Positions 6,860-15,042 of a stretch of 64,000 nucleotides of DNA are shown here, piece after piece. The notes below the pieces were generated by a model, which worked only from the letters and a program-made list of their open reading frames with translations, did no database searches and was not told where the DNA came from. The stretch lies in NCBI RefSeq assembly GCF_000519185.1, contig NZ_JAFA01000009.1, forward strand, positions 124,503 through 188,502, in the 5' to 3' direction. Made by a program: the position numbers and the translations under genes. Source of the stretch: Paraburkholderia nodosa DSM 21604 (GTDB taxonomy: Bacteria > Pseudomonadota > Gammaproteobacteria > Burkholderiales > Burkholderiaceae). The number at the start of each line of letters is the position of its first letter. The first letter of the stretch is position 1.

Positions 6860-8692
6860 TCAGCCGAACGTGAAGCTGTAGACGTGCGCGCCCGGATCGA
6901 GAAAGCGGATCTCGAAGGTGTGATCCCCAATGCGGCCGGACTGGCGCACGAGCTGATACAGGCGCGCGCTGGTGGCGACGCCGCTGCCGTCCGCTGCGAC
7001 GTCGGCGCCGTGCGCGGCGCCCGGCGGCGCGCCGTCGATGCTGATGCGAAAACGCACGGGCTTGCCGTCGGCGGTGGGCGCGAGCACCAGATGCAGGTCG
7101 CGCGCATGGAAGCGATAGGCGATGCTCGCCTGCGGCGCGCCCGCCACGGCGGACTCGGCGCCCACGTTCCACTGCCCGCCGAACGCCCACTGGTTCAAGC
7201 CGAGCTGCCCCGGCAACGTGTACGCGGCGGCCGTATCGGCCTGCACGCGCTCCGGGTTCGCATTGCCCTGCGCCTCGCGATACCCCACATAGGTTTCGCC
7301 CGAGCCGATGTCGCGCGGATCCGCGGGGGCCAGTGCGCCGCTCGCCTGCGGCGCTTTCGGCGTAGCCGAGAGCGCGGCGCGGCCGTTGTCGGCTAGCAAC
7401 TGCTGGATCGCCTGCTCGGCCTGCGCGTAGTCGCCTTCGCCGAAGTGGTGATAGCGGACGCGGCCCTCGGCATCGACGAGATAGAACGCCGGCCAGTACT
7501 GGTTGCCGAAGGCGTTCCAGATGCGGTAGTCGCTGTCCACGGCAACGGGATAGCGGATGTCCAGGTTGGCCAATGCCCGCTTGACGTTGCCCGTGTCGTG
7601 CTCGAAGCCGAACTCCGGCGTGTGCACGCCGATCACGACGAGACCGTCGTTACGGTAGCGGTCGGCCCACGTCTTAAGATACGGCAGGGTTCGCAAGCAG
7701 TTGATGCACGAATAGGTCCAGAAGTTGACCAGCACGACCTTGCCGCGCAGCGCTTCGGGCGTGAGCGGCGCGGAATTGAGCCACGCGTTCGCGCCGTCGA
7801 GCGCCGGCAGGCGGCCTTCCACGGCAAGATCGACGGCGGGCGCCGGGGCCGGCAGCGACACGCGCTCGATGTGGGCCGCTTGTTCGTCTTGTACCGCTGG
7901 GCGTGCCTGGGCTTCCCGCTCCTCCTGACGCGCCGGCTCCGCGCTCGGCGTTTGCCGTGCCGCAGCGGGGCTCGCAAGCAAATCGACGAGGCGCGCCTCC
8001 ACGCCATTGGTCGGCGCGCCCGGCACCAGCGCAAGCAGGCGCGTATCCACACCCAGCGCGATCGCGCCGACCGTGAGCAGCACGAGCGCACCCATCGCGC
8101 GCCGCACATGCTCGCCCACGCCGAGCGAGCGCTTGAGCGCAGCCATCGCGCGATGACCGAGGCCCGCCACCACCGCGAGCGAACTGGCGGCGCCCACGGC
8201 ATAGGCCGCCAGCGCGGCCCACGTCTGCCAGGTCACGCCGTGGCGTGCCGCGCCGGTGATGATGAGGCCGAGGATCGGCCCGGCGCACGGCGCCCACAGC
8301 AAGCCCGTGGCGGCGCCGAGCAGCACGGCGGAGCCGATGCGGCGCGACGCGCCGTCGTCCTGCGAGCGCGCCATGAAGCGGTCGGCGAGCGCCGTGAGCG
8401 GGCCGGAGAGGCGCGTGGCGAGCGCGGGAAAGAGCAGCGCCGCGCCGAACAGCGCGAAGAGCCCGAGCGCGATCCAGCGGCCGTACTCGCTCAACTGCGC
8501 CGCGCCGTTCAGGCCGGCGGCGCCGAGCCCCGTGAGCAGCGCGAACGTGAGCGCGAGGCCGAGCAGCATGGGCAGCCGGCCAGTCAGAAAAGGCTCATCG
8601 GAACGTGCGAACACGAACGGCACGACCGGCAGGATGCAGGGGCTCAGGACGGTGAACGCACCGCCCACGAATGCGATGACGATGAGTAACAT
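6860..8692 (-). CDS. dipZ: DipZ-like CcdA/thioredoxin membrane protein
   Basis: A 610-residue three-part protein. Residues 1-230 form a CcdA/DsbD-type membrane domain with several hydrophobic segments and paired Cys (SPCILPVVPF, WAPCAGP). A periplasmic thioredoxin-like domain follows with WTYSCINCLR (Cys about 329 and 332). The C-terminal domain of about 150 residues is of the DipZ type. Such proteins pass electrons from the cytoplasm across the membrane to periplasmic thiol substrates. It is divergent from the soluble thioredoxin-like gene at 9011, and the two share very similar active-site segments. Both promoters carry the TGTATC-type architecture. Confidence 0.88.
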   Translation of the reverse strand: MLLIVIAFVGGAFTVLSPCILPVVPFVFARSDEPFLTGRLPMLLGLALTFALLTGLGAAGLNGAAQLSEYGRWIALGLFALFGAALLFPALATRLSGPLTALADRFMARSQDDGASRRIGSAVLLGAATGLLWAPCAGPILGLIITGAARHGVTWQTWAALAAYAVGAASSLAVVAGLGHRAMAALKRSLGVGEHVRRAMGALVLLTVGAIALGVDTRLLALVPGAPTNGVEARLVDLLASPAAARQTPSAEPARQEEREAQARPAVQDEQAAHIERVSLPAPAPAVDLAVEGRLPALDGANAWLNSAPLTPEALRGKVVLVNFWTYSCINCLRTLPYLKTWADRYRNDGLVVIGVHTPEFGFEHDTGNVKRALANLDIRYPVAVDSDYRIWNAFGNQYWPAFYLVDAEGRVRYHHFGEGDYAQAEQAIQQLLADNGRAALSATPKAPQASGALAPADPRDIGSGETYVGYREAQGNANPERVQADTAAAYTLPGQLGLNQWAFGGQWNVGAESAVAGAPQASIAYRFHARDLHLVLAPTADGKPVRFRISIDGAPPGAAHGADVAADGSGVATSARLYQLVRQSGRIGDHTFEIRFLDPGAHVYSFTFG

Positions 8693-8750
8693 GAGTTCGG
8701 TCTCCAGACGAATGTCGGCGGACTTGCCATGTGGCGTATTTCAGCGCGGG

Positions 8751-8830
8751 CATGTATCCGGGGAATGTCTGGAACGCAGGCGTCGTGCATCGTCATGTAT
8801 CGCGAAAGCGGCTGGATACAGACGGATACA
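8751..8830 (-). promoter_or_regulatory. TGTATC-type regulon promoter of dipZ
   Basis: On the minus strand, TGTATC-CGTC-TGTATC (8830-8815) is followed after exactly 54 bp by CGGATACATG (8760-8751) and then TGAAATAC. This matches the DUF4148 promoters in element order and spacing. It faces the equivalent promoter of the thioredoxin-like gene within the same 318-bp divergent region (8693-9010), so two copies of the site lie 57 bp apart. Confidence 0.7.
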
Positions 8831-8887
8831 AACCCGCGCAACGCGCGCAGCGGCGTGCGCGAGACTGGGCACGCGCAGTGGACGATT

Positions 8888-8982
8888 TGTATCTCTACGT
8901 ATCGCGCCCCGGCGGCGACACACTACGTTTCAACAGTGCCGCGAGCGGGACACGAGCCAGATACGTGGGAGCGTTCCAATAC
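8888..8982 (+). promoter_or_regulatory. TGTATC-type regulon promoter of the thioredoxin-like gene
   Basis: TGTATC-TCTA-CGTATC (8888-8903) is followed after exactly 54 bp by CAGATACGTG (8958-8967) and then CGTTCCAATAC. It is the plus-strand partner of the dipZ promoter in the same divergent region. The start codon at 9011 is about 30 bp past the proximal element. Confidence 0.7.
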
Positions 8983-9010
8983 GCTCGTCGTCCACACAAG
9001 GAGAACGCTC

Positions 9011-9574
9011 ATGATCTCTCGTCTCAAGATAGCCGCTGTCGCCATCGGCCTCGCCGCCACCGCCGGGCTCGCCGCGTACGCTTCGGGCGAAGCGCCGTCG
9101 GGCGGCTCGGCCGCGCTGCAAACCGGCGCGCAGGCGCCCAACTTCACCGGCATCAACAACTGGCTCAACAGCCCGCCGCTCGACCTCAAGCAGTTGCACG
9201 GCAAGGTCGTGCTCGTCGACTTCTGGACCTTCGACTGCATCAACTGCGTGCACACGATCCCGCACATCAAGGAGCTGGACGCGCGCTATCGCGACAAGGG
9301 TCTCGTAGTGGTCGGCGTGCACACGCCCGAGTATTCGTTCGAGCGCGACACCGGCAACCTGCAGAAGGCCATTAAGCAATACGGCATTACGTACCCGGTC
9401 GCGCAGGACAACGGTTACGCGACGTGGAACGCCTATGGCAACCAGTACTGGCCGGCGGTCTACCTCATCGACCAGAACGGCAAGCTCGTTTATACCCACT
9501 TCGGCGAGGGCGACTACGCGCAGACCGAGCAGAAAGTTCGCGATCTGCTGGGCATTCAGGGCAAGCAGGGATGA
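9011..9574 (+). CDS. Periplasmic thioredoxin-like (TlpA/redoxin) protein
   Basis: A 187-residue redoxin with an N-terminal signal or anchor (residues 1-25) and the active site FWTFDCINC (Cys 76 and 79). The segments VVGVHTPEYSFERDTGN and NQYWPAVYLID contain the cis-Pro region. It closely matches the thioredoxin domain of the DipZ-like protein encoded divergently, including the CINC motif and the HFGEGDYAQ tail. It is probably a periplasmic thiol-disulfide carrier that receives electrons from that membrane protein. ATG 9011 follows AAGGAGA at 8998-9004. Confidence 0.88.
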   Translation: MISRLKIAAVAIGLAATAGLAAYASGEAPSGGSAALQTGAQAPNFTGINNWLNSPPLDLKQLHGKVVLVDFWTFDCINCVHTIPHIKELDARYRDKGLVVVGVHTPEYSFERDTGNLQKAIKQYGITYPVAQDNGYATWNAYGNQYWPAVYLIDQNGKLVYTHFGEGDYAQTEQKVRDLLGIQGKQG

Positions 9575-9582
9575 TCGGCTGG

Positions 9583-9613
9583 CGCCGCCGCTCCGGCTTG
9601 CGGGGCGGCGGCG
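9583..9613. terminator. GC-rich hairpin between convergent genes
   Basis: CGCCGCCGC (9583-9591) pairs with GCGGCGGCG (9605-9613) in the 55-bp gap between the convergent thioredoxin-like and methyltransferase genes. There is no clear T-run, so its role as a terminator is a guess from position. Confidence 0.35.
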
Positions 9614-9629
9614 ATCACACGGCGCTACG

Positions 9630-10370
9630 CTACGTATTCGCCGATACCAGCAGCAGCATCGGGCGTTCGAGTTCCTCCGCCAATGCAGGCGTTTGCTGAA
9701 CCTGCTCGGGCGTCGGCGCGAATTCATTCACACGCTGAATAGAAAACCCCGCGTCGATCAGCGTATTGAGCGTGGTGCCCAGCGTGCGATGGTATTTCAG
9801 CACGCCCTTGACGAACCAGTCGGTGCGGCGCTCGCCCTCCATGGCGTAGCCGTTGACAGGCCAGGTCTTGCGGCCCCGCTGGTCGCCCGCCTCGCCGCTG
9901 ATCCAGTGCGGGTTCGCCGCCGCCATATACACGGGATGCTCGATCGTGAAGACGAGTTGGCCGGCGCTTGCGAGCGCGCCGCGAAGGGTACGCACGAGGC
10001 GGGTGAAATCCGCCACGTAATGAAAGGCCAGCGCGCTGTACACGAGATCGAACGCCTCGCCGGGCAGACTCAGCGTGTCGAGATCGCCGATACGGTACTC
10101 GATCGCGGGGTCCGTCGTATCTGCCCTCGCGCGCGCAATCATGCTCTGCGAAATGTCGATGCCGAGCACCGAGGCTGCGCCCTGCTCGCGCATCCAGCGT
10201 GACGCCCAGCCGAAGCCGCATCCCAGATCGACCACGCGTTTGCCGCGCAGATCCGGCAGCAGCGCGCGAATTGCCGGCCATTCGGGCGCGCCTTCGAGCC
10301 CCAGCACCTGGCGCGGGAGCTGGCTGTAGCCTGCGAGGAATGCCGGATCGTCGTAAATATTCTGCGCCAT
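9630..10370 (-). CDS. Class I SAM-dependent methyltransferase
   Basis: A 246-residue methyltransferase of the UbiE/Methyltransf_11 type. Motif I is VVDLGCGFGWASRW (about residues 47-60), the acidic end of strand 2 is VLGIDISQ, and motif IV is FDLVYSALAFHYV. The substrate is unknown; the family covers small molecules, lipids and proteins. It is convergent with the thioredoxin-like gene, and its upstream neighbour on the same strand, the GFA-type gene, ends 138 bp away. Nothing links it to the surrounding redox genes beyond position. Confidence 0.87.
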   Translation of the reverse strand: MAQNIYDDPAFLAGYSQLPRQVLGLEGAPEWPAIRALLPDLRGKRVVDLGCGFGWASRWMREQGAASVLGIDISQSMIARARADTTDPAIEYRIGDLDTLSLPGEAFDLVYSALAFHYVADFTRLVRTLRGALASAGQLVFTIEHPVYMAAANPHWISGEAGDQRGRKTWPVNGYAMEGERRTDWFVKGVLKYHRTLGTTLNTLIDAGFSIQRVNEFAPTPEQVQQTPALAEELERPMLLLVSANT

Positions 10371-10508
10371 GTTTTCCCTGCGAGATCGCGAACGAAGAGA
10401 CCGACTATACGCGTAACATGCGCGCGTACCCGCAAAAAGGGAGAAGACCGATGTGGACGCCCGCGAGCCCGGCGTCGCTCAATATGCTGGACGAGCGCCC
10501 TGAAACAC

Positions 10509-10916
10509 TCAGAGATGCCGCGTTTCCCGAGGCGGATTGCCCCAGTCATTCGCGAGACCGTTGGCATAGGAGATCGGTGCATCCAGCGCTTCGTTCAGGT
10601 CGAAGTCGTCGATGCACATGATATTCACGTTGATGTAAGGGTAGCCCGTCCCGTTCGGCATATCGACGCGGTCGAACACGTGCACGCCGCAATGTTTGCA
10701 GAACGGATGATGGGCTACCGGGTTGTTCCCTTCGTAATGCGTGAGATCGCTTTCGCCCGAGAGCAGAACGAAGGCTTCCGGGCGAACCTGGACGAGCCAA
10801 AGACGGAGTTTTCCGCAGAAACTGCAGTTGCATTTTCCCGTGCCCTTGCTGAAATCGATTAGGGCTTCGAACTTCACCGACTGGCAATGGCAACTTCCAC
10901 GGTATGTCCGCTGCAT
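10509..10916 (-). CDS. GFA family protein (copy 1)
   Basis: A 135-residue protein of the GFA (CENP-V/glutathione-dependent formaldehyde-activating) family. The Cys clusters that bind zinc are visible: GSCHCQSVKF, KCNCSFCGK and CKHCGVHVF. Members bind zinc and sometimes glutathione, and most have no proven substrate. A second, distinct GFA gene lies at 27183-27566. It starts at ATG 10916. No partner gene is evident; it sits between the P460/hydrolase genes and the methyltransferase on the same strand. Confidence 0.87.
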   Translation of the reverse strand: MQRTYRGSCHCQSVKFEALIDFSKGTGKCNCSFCGKLRLWLVQVRPEAFVLLSGESDLTHYEGNNPVAHHPFCKHCGVHVFDRVDMPNGTGYPYINVNIMCIDDFDLNEALDAPISYANGLANDWGNPPRETRHL

Positions 10917-10991
10917 GGGGCTCTCCCGATCCGTTTGAAGACGACTGCGGGATTATGTCACCGATCCTGAATCAGGAGCCCTGGCATCCCG

Positions 10992-11519
10992 TCAAGGCGC
11001 GAATCGCGTAAACACGTAGTCGCGATCCTTCACCTTCGAAGCGTGGCACGCAAAACAGGTTTGATGCTGCGCCGCGTTGGCCGGCACGCCGTTGATGAAA
11101 CGCCCGTACCCCCAGCCGCCCGTCGACGCATAGCGGCGCGAGTCCTTCACCATCACCTGCACGGTCGTGGGCTGGCCCGGCACCGTGGCCGGCCCGAAAT
11201 CGTCGGACTGCTTACGCTTGTACGCAAGCTTCACGAGGATCGTGCCGTCGGGATACGGCAGCGTCGAATTCTCGATGGCCTTGATCGCAACCGGATTGCC
11301 GAGCACCACGCGCAGTTCGTCGAGCGGCGCGGCCTCCTCGGCCGGCGCGATCATTTCCCACTTGCGGTAGCCGGGCGGAACCGTCACGCCGTAGATCGGC
11401 GAAGCGGCCTGCCCCGGCGCTTGCGCGCCTTGCTGGGCCCATGCGGCGGGACCCTGCGCGAGACCCGCGAGCAGTGCGAGCGCGAGGGGCGCGCGATGCC
11501 TGAAAATACGGGCTTGCAT
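10992..11519 (-). CDS. Cytochrome P460 family protein
   Basis: A 175-residue exported protein. The signal peptide is residues 1-30 (ending AAWA) and a c-type heme motif CFACH lies at about 155-159, close to the C-terminus, as in cytochrome P460. Members bind heme c with an unusual Lys cross-link and oxidise hydroxylamine or detoxify nitrogen oxides, but many are uncharacterised. ATG 11519 lies 11 bp after the stop of the Tat-exported hydrolase, so the two form an operon. A longer open frame extends into the hydrolase gene and is rejected. Confidence 0.85.
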   Translation of the reverse strand: MQARIFRHRAPLALALLAGLAQGPAAWAQQGAQAPGQAASPIYGVTVPPGYRKWEMIAPAEEAAPLDELRVVLGNPVAIKAIENSTLPYPDGTILVKLAYKRKQSDDFGPATVPGQPTTVQVMVKDSRRYASTGGWGYGRFINGVPANAAQHQTCFACHASKVKDRDYVFTRFAP

Positions 11520-11530
11520 CGCGGCCCCCG

Positions 11531-12574
11531 TCACAGATGCGTGACTTGCAGGATGGCCTGCGCGAACTCCTTGGGCGCTTCCTGCGGGAGATTGTGGCCG
11601 ATGCCGCCGTCGAGATTGCGGTGCAGGTACTTGCCCGTGAACTTCTTCGCGTAAGCGGCCGGCGCGGGATGCGGCGCGCCGTTGGCGTCGCCTTCGAGCG
11701 TGATGGTCGGCACGGTGATGGCCGGCGCGGCGGCGAGACGCTGCTCGAGGCTGTCGTACTTCGCTTCGCCCTGCACGAGGCCGAGGCGCCAGCGGTAGTT
11801 GGAGATCACGATGGCCACGTGGTCCGGATTCTGGAAGGACGCTGCACTGCGCTCGTAGGTCGCGTCGTCGAAGTTCCACTTCGGCGAGGCGAGTTGCCAG
11901 ATCAGCTTGTTGAACGCGTCGCGATTCGCGGCATAACCCTGCGCGCCGCGCTCGGTCGAGAAGTAGAACTGGTACCACCACTGCAGCTCGGCTTGCGGCG
12001 GCAGCGGCTTGCGGTTCGCCTCCTGGCTGCCGATCAGATAGCCGCTCACGGAGACCATCCCCTTCACGCGCTCGGGCCACAGCGCCGCGACGATGTTCGC
12101 CGTGCGCGCGCCCCAGTCGTAGCCGCCCAGAACGGCCTGATCGATCTTCAGGGCGTCCATGAACGCGATGAGATCGACGGCGGTGACGGCCTGCTGGCCG
12201 TTGCGCGGCGTGTCGTCCGAGACAATGCGCGTGCTGCCGTAGCCGCGCAGATACGGCACGAGCACGCGATAGCCCGATGCGGCCAGCATCGGCGCGACCT
12301 CGACATAGCTATGGATGTCGTACGGCCAGCCGTGCAGCAGGATCACCACCGGGCCGTTTTTCGGACCCGCCTCGGCGTAGCCCACGTTGAGCAGGCCCGC
12401 GTTGATCTGCTTGAGCGGGCCGAACGATACGCCGTTGCCAGTGCGCGTGTTGCCTTCCGCGCCGCCAGCCGACTGTGCGTGCGCGAGACCGCCGAATGCG
12501 AAGTCCGCGAGCGTGAGGCCGGCAAGCGACGTGCCGAGAAGGCGACGGCGCCGGACATTGACGGGATCTGACAT
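11531..12574 (-). CDS. Tat-exported alpha/beta hydrolase (epoxide hydrolase-like)
   Basis: A 347-residue hydrolase with a twin-arginine signal (RRRRLLGTSLAGL, about residues 8-20) and a cleavage region near AHAQ. The fold shows LLHGWPYDIHSY (oxyanion), GGYDWGARTA with a nucleophile Asp as in epoxide hydrolases and haloalkane dehalogenases, and a late GIGHNLPQE with the catalytic His. ATG 12574 has AGGAG upstream. It heads an operon with the cytochrome P460 gene. Twin-arginine export to the periplasm implies folding before transport. The substrate is unknown. Confidence 0.87.
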   Translation of the reverse strand: MSDPVNVRRRRLLGTSLAGLTLADFAFGGLAHAQSAGGAEGNTRTGNGVSFGPLKQINAGLLNVGYAEAGPKNGPVVILLHGWPYDIHSYVEVAPMLAASGYRVLVPYLRGYGSTRIVSDDTPRNGQQAVTAVDLIAFMDALKIDQAVLGGYDWGARTANIVAALWPERVKGMVSVSGYLIGSQEANRKPLPPQAELQWWYQFYFSTERGAQGYAANRDAFNKLIWQLASPKWNFDDATYERSAASFQNPDHVAIVISNYRWRLGLVQGEAKYDSLEQRLAAAPAITVPTITLEGDANGAPHPAPAAYAKKFTGKYLHRNLDGGIGHNLPQEAPKEFAQAILQVTHL

Positions 12575-12727
12575 GACCACTTCTCCTTGTTGTGCATGCA
12601 GGCCGCGCCCGAACGGCTTGGCCTCGTTGATGAGCCGGCGGCAGCGGATCGTTCGATTCGGTCGATCGCGCTCGCGGCGGCAGGCAAAACGCCCTGGTGA
12701 ATTTATAACCGGGCGGGAAAAGCGCCA

Positions 12728-12743
12728 TGTATCCCAATGTGTC
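12728..12743 (+). promoter_or_regulatory. Isolated TGTATC-N4-TGTGTC direct repeat
   Basis: TGTATC-CCAA-TGTGTC matches the distal repeat of the five shared promoters, but no GATAC element lies 54 bp downstream in this orientation. It lies about 155 bp upstream of the hydrolase-P460 operon, which is transcribed leftward. On that strand the same bases read GGGATACATG, and TATAAATT follows about 20 bp later. It may serve that operon in a different geometry. Confidence 0.4.
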
Positions 12744-12831
12744 TGTTGCAAGCGCGTACACAAAACAAATCAAAAAAGCGTCGGCGTGGCAGGATCGATG
12801 CGACGCGAGCGGGACGCAAAAGCGGCTAGTT

Positions 12832-12925
12832 TGTATCGCAATGTATAAGCGCAGAGCGCAGACACATACCCTTGCAAAACGCGGCGTTCATGAAACACGG
12901 CAGATACGTCCGGTGGTTTTAATGC
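12832..12925 (+). promoter_or_regulatory. TGTATC-type regulon promoter of DUF4148 paralogue 3 and ohr
   Basis: TGTATC-GCAA-TGTATA (12832-12847) is followed after 53 bp by CAGATACGTC (12901-12910) and then GGTTTTAATGC. This is the same architecture as at the other four promoters, with one base less in the spacer. The gene at 12986 starts about 60 bp past the proximal element. Confidence 0.7.
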
Positions 12926-12985
12926 ATCAACGCCGGAACTTGCTGATGACCGGACGGATTTCCAAACCCTTCCCAGGAGAAAGTC

Positions 12986-13234
12986 ATGAACGTATCGAAG
13001 CTCGCCCTCGCCTTTGCCGCCAGCGCCGCAGTCCTCACCGCCGCTCCGGTCTTCGCCGCCATGCCCGCTCAATCGAGCGCGGCGCAACCCGCGGTTCAGA
13101 CAGGCCAGGCATGGACGCCCGCCAGCAATGCGGCGAACGCAAAGATCACGCGTGCACAGGTTCGCCAGGAACTGGTTCAGGCGCAGCACGACGGCCAGCT
13201 CGCCGCGCTCCAGCAGCTGTATCGCGGCAGCTAA
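12986..13234 (+). CDS. DUF4148-type exported protein (paralogue 3)
   Basis: An 82-residue protein with a signal peptide cleaved near VFAA (about residue 24). It carries a shortened DUF4148 block, ITRAQVRQELVQAQHDGQ. It lacks the AGYNP segment and the GPIYAHS tail of the two longer paralogues. ATG 12986 follows AGGAGA. The Ohr gene begins 40 bp downstream and is probably co-transcribed. Function is unknown. Its promoter belongs to the TGTATC group, so it is tied to the thiol-redox genes by regulation rather than by homology. Confidence 0.82.
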   Translation: MNVSKLALAFAASAAVLTAAPVFAAMPAQSSAAQPAVQTGQAWTPASNAANAKITRAQVRQELVQAQHDGQLAALQQLYRGS

Positions 13235-13274
13235 ATCCTTGTCCCCACGACGCTAACCTCAGGAGATAAACACC

Positions 13275-13697
13275 ATGACCCAGGCAGAAAAAGTGCTGTA
13301 CACCGGCAAGACCCACACCACCGGCGGGCGCGACGGCGCGGCCCGCAGCGAAGACGGGCGTCTGGACGTTAAGCTCTCGCCGCCCGGATCGAGCGCGCCG
13401 GGCACGAACCCGGAGCAGATGTTCGCGGCGGGCTGGTCGGCGTGCTTCATCGGCGCGATGGGCCGCGCCGCCACGAAGCTCGGCACGACGCTGCCGCGCG
13501 ACGTGGCGGTCGACGCCGAGATCGACCTCGTCAACGCCGACGACGCCTTCAAGCTGCGCGGCCGCCTGAACGTGACCCTGCCGGGCGTCGATCGCGAGAC
13601 GGCGCAGCGCATCGTCGAAACGGCACACCAGATCTGCCCATACTCGAAGGCGACGCGCGGCAACATCGACGTCACGCTCAGCGTGGTCGAGGCGTGA
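13275..13697 (+). CDS. ohr: Organic hydroperoxide resistance protein (Ohr/OsmC family)
   Basis: A 140-residue Ohr-type thiol peroxidase. The two catalytic cysteines are visible at about 57 (GWSACFIGAM) and 121 (HQICPYSKATRGN), and LYTGKTHTTGGRDG is the family N-terminus. Ohr reduces organic hydroperoxides and peroxynitrite using lipoylated partners. It follows DUF4148 paralogue 3 by 40 bp and probably shares the TGTATC-type promoter at 12832-12925. No adjacent ohrR (MarR family) gene is present, which is unusual because ohr is often beside ohrR. Confidence 0.93.
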   Translation: MTQAEKVLYTGKTHTTGGRDGAARSEDGRLDVKLSPPGSSAPGTNPEQMFAAGWSACFIGAMGRAATKLGTTLPRDVAVDAEIDLVNADDAFKLRGRLNVTLPGVDRETAQRIVETAHQICPYSKATRGNIDVTLSVVEA

Positions 13698-13716
13698 TCG
13701 CGTAGCAGTAGAATGC

Positions 13717-13756
13717 AAAGAAGCGGGGCGGCTTATGGCGCGCCCCGCTTTGCTTT
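13717..13756. terminator. Rho-independent terminator, probably bidirectional
   Basis: AAGCGGGGCG (13721-13730) pairs with CGCCCCGCTT (13741-13750). The stem is extended by AAAG/CTTT-like flanks, with TTGCTTTTGC on the plus side and a matching A-rich run on the other. It lies between the convergent ohr and D-2-hydroxyacid dehydrogenase genes. Confidence 0.75.
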
Positions 13757-13781
13757 TGCGTCTTGACGTGCGCGTTGCGCT

Positions 13782-14816
13782 CTAGCCGTGCGGCGCTTCC
13801 ACGAGATTGCCCGGCGAACCGTTACGCCAGGCCTCCACGTTGCGCAGCGTCGTTTGCGCGATCTCGCTCATCGCCTCGCGCGTAAAGAACGCCTGGTGCG
13901 ACGTGACGATCACGTTCGGAAACATCAGGAGACGCGCGAGCACGTCGTCCTGCAGCGGCGCATCCGAGTGGTCCTCGAAGAACAGGCCGCCTTCTTCCTC
14001 GTACACGTCGAGGCCGAGATGCCCCAGCTGGCCGCTCTTGAGCGCATCCACGAGCGCGCTGCTTTCCACGAGCCCGCCGCGTCCGGTATTGATGAGCATG
14101 GCGCCGCGCTTCATCTTCGCGAGCGCGTGGCGGTCGATCAGATGTCGGGTGGCGGGCACGAGCGGGCAATGCAGGCTCACCACGTCGGACTGCGCAAGCA
14201 GCGTATCGAGCGGCACGTAGCGCGCGCCGAGCGCCAGCAAGTCGGCGGCCGGCGGGCCCGGATCGTGGGCGAGCACCTGCATGCCGAAGCCCGCCATGAT
14301 GCGCGCGAAACACCGGCCGATAATGCCCGTGCCGATCACGCCGGCCGTCTTCCCATGCAGGTCGAAACCGAGCAGCCCGGCAAGCGAGAAGTCGCCTTCG
14401 CGCGTGCGCGACACGGCGCGCGGCAGCTTGCGGTTCAGCGCAAGAATCATCCCGACGGCATGCTCGGCTACCGCATGCGGCGAATACGCGGGCACTCTCG
14501 CGACGGTGATGCCAAGACGCTGCGCCGCCGCGAGATCGACGTGATTGAAGCCCGCCGAGCGCAGCGCCACGAGTCGCGTGCCGCCCTTATGGAGGCGCTC
14601 GAGCGTGGCGGCGTCGACCGTATCGTTCACGAACGGGCACACCACGTCGTAGCCGTCGGCGATCACGGCAGTATCGGCATCGAGATGCGATTCCTGGTAG
14701 TGCAGCTCGTACTGGAAAGCGCTGTTCGCCTCGGTGAACGTGTCGACGTCGTACTGCCGCGCGCTGAACAGGATCATGCGTGGGCGAGCGGAAGTGGGGA
14801 TCTGGGTTCCCGGCAT
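13782..14816 (-). CDS. D-2-hydroxyacid dehydrogenase (LdhA-like)
   Basis: A 344-residue NAD-dependent D-2-hydroxyacid dehydrogenase, closest in motifs to fermentative D-lactate dehydrogenase LdhA. It has LRSAGFNHVDL, the nucleotide-binding GVIGTGIIGRCFA (about 155-167), INTGRGGLVES with the active-site Arg, DVYEEEGG with Glu, and TSHQAFFT with the catalytic His. ATG 14816 was chosen; ATG 14777 (MILFSARQ) is an alternative. A much longer open frame to 15191 is rejected because its N-terminus is low-complexity and lacks homology. It is convergent with ohr. Confidence 0.88.
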   Translation of the reverse strand: MPGTQIPTSARPRMILFSARQYDVDTFTEANSAFQYELHYQESHLDADTAVIADGYDVVCPFVNDTVDAATLERLHKGGTRLVALRSAGFNHVDLAAAQRLGITVARVPAYSPHAVAEHAVGMILALNRKLPRAVSRTREGDFSLAGLLGFDLHGKTAGVIGTGIIGRCFARIMAGFGMQVLAHDPGPPAADLLALGARYVPLDTLLAQSDVVSLHCPLVPATRHLIDRHALAKMKRGAMLINTGRGGLVESSALVDALKSGQLGHLGLDVYEEEGGLFFEDHSDAPLQDDVLARLLMFPNVIVTSHQAFFTREAMSEIAQTTLRNVEAWRNGSPGNLVEAPHG

Positions 14817-15042
14817 GTTGACCTCGTGCGAGCTTCGGGGTGCAGGCGCGAATGGCGCCTCGATGCGCATGGATGCGCCTTGAACTCGAACGTGAAAGCG
14901 TTCGCGTGTGCGGCGCGGGCATGCACGCACATGGTAGCAGCAGCACGGCGCGCGATTGGGAACGAGCGGGCCGGGTTTAGACGCGGCAACGCCGCGAAGC
15001 CTGCCGGTGCGCGGCAAACTTCGCGGCGTGGTGCCGCGCGCA

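Noticed and set aside
10992..12080. Extended 362-codon start for the cytochrome P460 gene
   Set aside because: The extension overlaps the Tat-exported hydrolase in another frame, and the signal peptide at 11519 is the natural start.
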